From the NCBI RefSeq assembly GCF_009674665.1, contig NZ_WKJD01000011.1, positions 1 through 64,000 on the forward strand: a stretch of DNA of 64,000 nucleotides, read 5' to 3'. Below are positions 60,837 through 64,000 of this stretch, in pieces. A program made the translations under genes and the position numbers. Each line of letters opens with the position of its first letter. Position 1 is the first letter of the stretch. The DNA comes from Agromyces kandeliae. Lineage in GTDB: Bacteria; Actinomycetota; Actinomycetes; Actinomycetales; Microbacteriaceae. The notes below the pieces were generated by a model. That model saw only the letters and a list, made by a program, of their open reading frames with translations. It did not search any database and was not told the DNA's origin.

Positions 60837-61306
60837 TGGGCGCCGTCGGGGACCGGCTGGCCGAGCTCGGCGTCGAGCTGCCCGCCGTGGCGGCTCCGGT
60901 CGCCGCCTACGTGCCCGCCGTCGTGACGGGGAACCTGCTCTTCACCTCCGGCCAGCTGCCGTTCGTGGCGGGTTCCCTGCCCGCGACCGGCAAGGTCGGC
61001 GACGGCCACGGCCTCGTGCCCGCCGGCGACGCGAAGGAGTACGCGCGGCTGTGCGCCCTGAACGCCCTCGCGGCGATCGAGGCCGAGCTGGGCTCGCTCG
61101 AGCGGGTGACCCGCGTGGTCAAGGTCGTCGGCTTCGTGGCATCCGACCCGGCCTTCACGGGCCAGCCCGGCGTCGTCAACGGCGCGTCGGAGTTCATCGG
61201 CGACGTCTTCGGCGATGCCGGCCGCCACGCGCGTTCGGCGGTCGGCGTCGCGGTGCTTCCGCTCGACGCGCCCGTCGAGGTCGAGCTCGTCGTCGAGTTC
61301 GCGTAG
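60836..61306 (+). CDS. RidA family protein
   Basis: 156 residues. YjgF/YER057c/UK114 fold: LLFTSGQLPFVAGSLPATGKVG, ALNALAAIEAELGSLERVTRVVKVVGFVASDPAFTGQPGVVNGASEFIGDVFG. Canonical RidA deaminates reactive 2-aminoacrylate, using a C-terminal Arg; the usual IEI/R..R.AVGV signature appears as ARSAVGVAVLPLDAPVEVELVVEF. This longer actinobacterial subgroup may not have the same activity. Coupled to DUF4177. Confidence 0.88.
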   Translation: MGAVGDRLAELGVELPAVAAPVAAYVPAVVTGNLLFTSGQLPFVAGSLPATGKVGDGHGLVPAGDAKEYARLCALNALAAIEAELGSLERVTRVVKVVGFVASDPAFTGQPGVVNGASEFIGDVFGDAGRHARSAVGVAVLPLDAPVEVELVVEFA

Positions 61307-61334
61307 CGCCGCGGGGCGCGACACCCCGCGACGA

Positions 61335-61371
61335 CGGATGCCGCGGCCGGAACCCCCGGCCGCGGCATCCG
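61335..61371. terminator. Bidirectional terminator between ridA-type gene and acs
   Basis: CGGATGCCGCGGCCGG and CCGGCCGCGGCATCCG form a perfect 16-bp stem around a 5-base loop. It lies between two convergent genes and can end both transcripts. The stem again starts with the GGATGCC heptamer. Confidence 0.85.
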
Positions 61372-61384
61372 CTGTTCGGACGGT

Positions 61385-63337
61385 TCAGCGCAGCTGCGCG
61401 CTGATGACCTCCATGATCGAGGTGTCGGCGAGCGTGGTCGTGTCGCCGACCTCACGGCCTTCGGCGAGGTCGCGCAGCAGGCGTCGCATGATCTTGCCGG
61501 AGCGCGTCTTCGGCAGCTCGTTCACGATGAACACCTGTCGCGGGCGTGCGATCGCGCCGATCTGCGTCGCGACGTGCCGGCGCAGCTCCTCGCTGGCCTC
61601 CATCGGGTCGTTCACGTGCGAGACCTGGCTGGCCTTCAGGATCACGAACGCGACGACCGCCTGGCCCGTGGTCTCGTCCGACGCACCGACCACGGCGGCC
61701 TCGGCCGTCCACGGGTGGGCGACGAGCGAGGACTCGATCTCGGCGGTCGACAGGCGATGGCCCGAGACGTTCATGACGTCGTCGACGCGACCGAGCAGCC
61801 AGATGTCGCCGTCCTCGTCGCGCCGCGCGCCGTCGCCGGCGAAGTACTTGTCGCCGAACTTCTCCCAGTAGGTCTCCTTGAACCGCTCCGGGTCGCCCCA
61901 GATGCCGCGGAGCATCGACGGCCACGGCTCGGTGGCGACGAGCAGGCCCCCGCCCTCGCCTTCGACGGCGGTGCCGTCGTCGTCGAGGATGTCGATCGAG
62001 ATGCCGGGGACGGGCACCTGCGCCGAGCCCGGCTTCAGGTCGGTGACGCCCGGGAGCGCCGAGATCATGATCGCGCCGGTCTCGGTCTGCCACCACGTGT
62101 CGACCACGGGGATCGAGCCGCCGCCGATGACGTGGCGGTACCAGATCCAGGCCTCGGGGTTGATCGGCTCGCCCACCGAGCCGAGCAGGCGGAGCGTCCG
62201 CAGGTTGAACTCGTGCGGGATCTGCCGCCCGAGCTTCATGAAGGACCGGATGGCGGTCGGCGCCGTGTAGAGGATCGTGACGCCGTACTTCTCGACGATC
62301 TCCCACCAGCGGCCGGGGTGCGGCGTGTCGGGCGTGCCCTCGTAGAGCACCTGCGTGGCGCCGTTCGCGAGCGGGCCGTAGACGACGTACGAGTGGCCGG
62401 TGATCCAGCCGACGTCGGCCGTGCACCAGTAGACGTCGCGTTCCGGGTGCAGGTCGAACACGTTCCGGTGCGTGAAGGCCGCCTGCGTGAGGTAGCCGCC
62501 CGAGGTGTGCAGGATGCCCTTGGGCTTCCCGGTGGTGCCGGAGGTGTAGAGGATGAAGAGCGGATGCTCCGCCTCGAACGCCCGCGCCTCGTGCTCGTTC
62601 GACGCGGTTGCGACGCTCTCGTGCCACCACACGTCGCGGTCGGCGTTCCAGTCGACCTCGTTCTCGCCGCGACGGACGACGAGCACGTTCCGGACGCTGC
62701 CGGCCGACTTCTCGAGCGCCTCGTCGACGACCGGCTTCAACGGGAACACGCGGCCCTTGCGGTAGCCGCCGTCGGCGGTGATGACGACGGATGCCTCGGC
62801 GTCGTCGATGCGCGACGCGAGGCTGTCGGCGCTGAACCCGCCGAACACGACGGAGTGGATCGCGCCGAGGCGCGCCACCGCGAGCATCGACACGACGGCC
62901 TCGGGGATCATCGGCAGGTAGATGGCGACGCGGTCGCCCTCGCGGACGCCGAGGTCGATGAGCGTGTTGGCGGCGCGCTTGACCTCGTCGGTGAGCTCGG
63001 CGTACGTGATGTCGCGGGAGTCGCCCGGCTCGCCCTCCCAGTGGAGCGCGACGCGGTCGCCGAGGCCGGCATCGACATGGCGGTCGAGGCAGTTGACGGC
63101 GACGTTGAGCTCGCCGTCGTCGAACCACTTGGCGAACGGCGGGTTCGACCAGTCGAGCGTGCGGGTGAAGGGCTTCTCCCACTGGAGCAGCGTGCGGGCC
63201 TGGTCGGCCCAGAACTCGAGCCGGTCTGTGCGAGCGGCGTCGTAGAGGCCCTCGTCGGCGACGGCCTGGGCGGCGAACTCGGGACTCGGGCGGAAGCGCC
63301 GGATCTCCTCGAGCGCGTGATCGATCTGCGCGTTCAT
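61385..63337 (-). CDS. acs: Acetyl-CoA synthetase
   Basis: 650 residues, the normal length. Adenylation motifs: LFILYTSGTTGKPKG, DTWWQTETGAIMI, WLLGRVDDVMNVSGHRLSTAEIE, and the C-terminal LPKTRSGKIMRRLLRD, whose Lys is the residue acetylated for control in this family. Activates acetate through acetyl-AMP. I chose the ATG at MNAQIDHA; AAGGAG lies ~13 bases upstream, rather far. A TAGGGT box (63397-63402, leftward) gives a leader of about 50 bases. Confidence 0.96.
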   Translation of the reverse strand: MNAQIDHALEEIRRFRPSPEFAAQAVADEGLYDAARTDRLEFWADQARTLLQWEKPFTRTLDWSNPPFAKWFDDGELNVAVNCLDRHVDAGLGDRVALHWEGEPGDSRDITYAELTDEVKRAANTLIDLGVREGDRVAIYLPMIPEAVVSMLAVARLGAIHSVVFGGFSADSLASRIDDAEASVVITADGGYRKGRVFPLKPVVDEALEKSAGSVRNVLVVRRGENEVDWNADRDVWWHESVATASNEHEARAFEAEHPLFILYTSGTTGKPKGILHTSGGYLTQAAFTHRNVFDLHPERDVYWCTADVGWITGHSYVVYGPLANGATQVLYEGTPDTPHPGRWWEIVEKYGVTILYTAPTAIRSFMKLGRQIPHEFNLRTLRLLGSVGEPINPEAWIWYRHVIGGGSIPVVDTWWQTETGAIMISALPGVTDLKPGSAQVPVPGISIDILDDDGTAVEGEGGGLLVATEPWPSMLRGIWGDPERFKETYWEKFGDKYFAGDGARRDEDGDIWLLGRVDDVMNVSGHRLSTAEIESSLVAHPWTAEAAVVGASDETTGQAVVAFVILKASQVSHVNDPMEASEELRRHVATQIGAIARPRQVFIVNELPKTRSGKIMRRLLRDLAEGREVGDTTTLADTSIMEVISAQLR

Positions 63338-63402
63338 AGTGGTGCGATCGCTCCTTCGCGAAGTGTTCAGATGACGGGTCGCCTGCCCCACACAGCACCC
63401 TA

Positions 63403-63697
63403 GCGGCAGCCGCCCGATGTTTGGCTGCGTGTGTCGCGCGCGGGGGCGGCCCCGCCGGGCGTACGCTGGGCTCGCGCGAAGGGGGCGCGGTGCGGGCGAC
63501 GTCCGGGCCGGTCGAGCCGCCCCGGTCCCGCGTTGGACGCGATCAGGTGCGGAAACCGTTGTCGGCGGTCCGCTTCACCATCGAATTCCGTCGAGATCCG
63601 ACCAGTGACTGGAGGATCTCGAAGAGATTTCTGTGCGTCCGCACAAATGAGGACAAAAAGTACTTGCGCATGGATCCCCAGCCCATACACTGATGTA
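63403..63697. other. Intergenic region without a convincing gene
   Basis: Between the acs promoter and the 6C RNA promoter I see no recognisable protein. A rightward GTG frame from 63490 could encode ~67 residues, but it has no conserved feature I can name. TGTGCG-TC-CGCACA (63632-63645) is a small dyad about 20 bases before the -35 of the 6C RNA. The last ~100 bases are clearly more AT-rich than the surroundings. Confidence 0.5.
63664..63691 (+). promoter_or_regulatory. Promoter of the 6C RNA
   Basis: TTGCGC (63664-63669) and TACACT (63686-63691) are 16 bases apart in an AT-rich patch. Transcription should start at about 63697-63699. No start codon follows at leaderless spacing, consistent with a non-coding transcript. 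Confidence 0.7.
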
Positions 63698-63806
63698 CGC
63701 CCGAACAAATTCGATTCGAGGCCTGCAGCGCTCGCGATTCCCCCCAATCCGTGCGCTGCCGAGGCGGCACCTGTTCCCCCCAATGGGTGCCGCCCCCTTC
63801 TTTTAA
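63698..63806 (+). ncRNA. 6C small RNA (actinobacterial, B11-like)
   Basis: Two hairpins each display a CCCCCC loop, the hallmark of the 6C RNA family. Hairpin 1: GCAGCGC (63725-63731) with GCGCTGC (63753-63759), inner GATT/AATC closing CCCCCC at 63740-63745. Hairpin 2: GGCGGCACC (63763-63771) with GGTGCCGCC (63786-63794), loop CCCCCC at 63776-63781, followed by CCCTTCTTTTA as terminator. In mycobacteria the same RNA (B11/ncRv13660c) is reported to regulate many genes through its C-rich loops and lies beside the ssd gene. The 5' end is estimated from the promoter. Confidence 0.88.
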
Positions 63807-63927
63807 CGCGGCGTCCCGAATGCCGACAGCACGAGCTCTCCTCCACAACGGCGTGGTGGGGAGCTCGTCTCGTCTCGGGCTTCCGTGGTTCGGGCACGGT
63901 CCGCCGCGCGGCCCTAGCGTCGTCCCC

Positions 63928-64000
63928 ATGCCCGCCCCGTTCGTCCCCGTCCCCTCATGGGAGCGCGAGGCCGCGCCGCAATGGGCGCCGCCCGGCCCGG
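63928..64000 (+). CDS. Start of a gene cut by the window edge
   Basis: ATG at 63928 begins MPAPFVPVPSWEREAAPQWA and stays open to the end (24 codons seen). TAGCGT (63915-63920) ends seven bases before the ATG, the same leaderless layout as many genes here. Too little is visible to name it. In mycobacteria the neighbour of the 6C RNA is the CpaE/Ssd-like ATPase gene followed by Tad pilus genes, so such a protein is a reasonable but unproven guess. Confidence 0.5.
   Translation, partial: MPAPFVPVPSWEREAAPQWAPPGP

Noticed and set aside
63400..63929. Long leftward frames and a 63-90 residue rightward frame next to acs
   Set aside because: They run through the 6C RNA and its terminator and have no recognisable domain or conserved composition. 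Arg/Pro-rich translation is typical of shadow frames in this GC-rich DNA.

Overview
The window is high-GC actinobacterial DNA. Its style is that of Microbacteriaceae (an Agromyces-like genome is my best guess): frequent GTG starts, many 4-base start/stop overlaps, a frequent GGATGCC/GGCATCC heptamer, and many starts lying 6-8 bases after a TAnnnT box, which suggests leaderless mRNAs. It reads as chromosomal core and near-core DNA. I see no phage, insertion sequence, CRISPR array or rRNA.

Layout. 1-63 is a perfect hexamer tandem repeat. 72-11842 is a purine-ring (urate/allantoin) catabolic island: xdhC-xdhB-xdhA leftward, and divergently malate synthase, a DUF6986 CitE-like aldolase, ureidoglycine aminohydrolase, allantoinase, OHCU decarboxylase, HIU hydrolase and urate oxidase. 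Together they take xanthine to urate, allantoin and ureidoglycine, and turn the resulting glyoxylate into malate. 11843-13386 holds an AbiEi/DUF559-type endonuclease-fold gene bracketed by two inverted copies of a ~75 bp palindrome. 13387-16898 carries a saccharopine-dehydrogenase-like gene and a GNAT/N-acylamino-acid-racemase pair. 16948-24324 has small membrane, phosphodiesterase, thioredoxin/rhodanese (around a CsoR/CstR-like operator), kinase, HerA-like ATPase, GNAT, PH-domain and secreted-protein genes. 24481-24707 carries tRNA-Ser(GGA) and the 4.5S SRP RNA.

24705-28023 is a leftward three-gene operon (flavin monooxygenase, BASS transporter, SDR). 28163-33597 has pta-ackA and an ArsR/MFS efflux pair. 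33605-40129 has a DksA-like protein, dnaX, recR, an NTF2-like protein, lysC (with an internal beta-subunit start) and asd. 40217-45489 has a MerR regulator with a divergent membrane protein, mqo, and an ABC-F ribosome-protection-type gene with a long structured leader containing a two-codon ORF, then VanZ. 45582-50486 has a radical-SAM gene behind a perfect LexA box, a two-component set (kinase, kinase-like partner, response regulator) and tdk. 50639-56642 is a cell-envelope polysaccharide group. 56755-64000 has tRNA-Pro(CGG), a metallophosphoesterase, a PASTA penicillin-binding protein, DUF4177, RidA, acs, the 6C small RNA with its CCCCCC loops and terminator, and the first codons of a gene cut by the window edge.

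Most promising for follow-up: the ABC-F leader (42964-43235), the palindrome-bracketed endonuclease gene (12005-13299), the CsoR/CstR-like site between trxA and the rhodanese gene, and the DUF6986 protein inside the purine operon. All functional calls rest on motifs read by eye; no database search was run.
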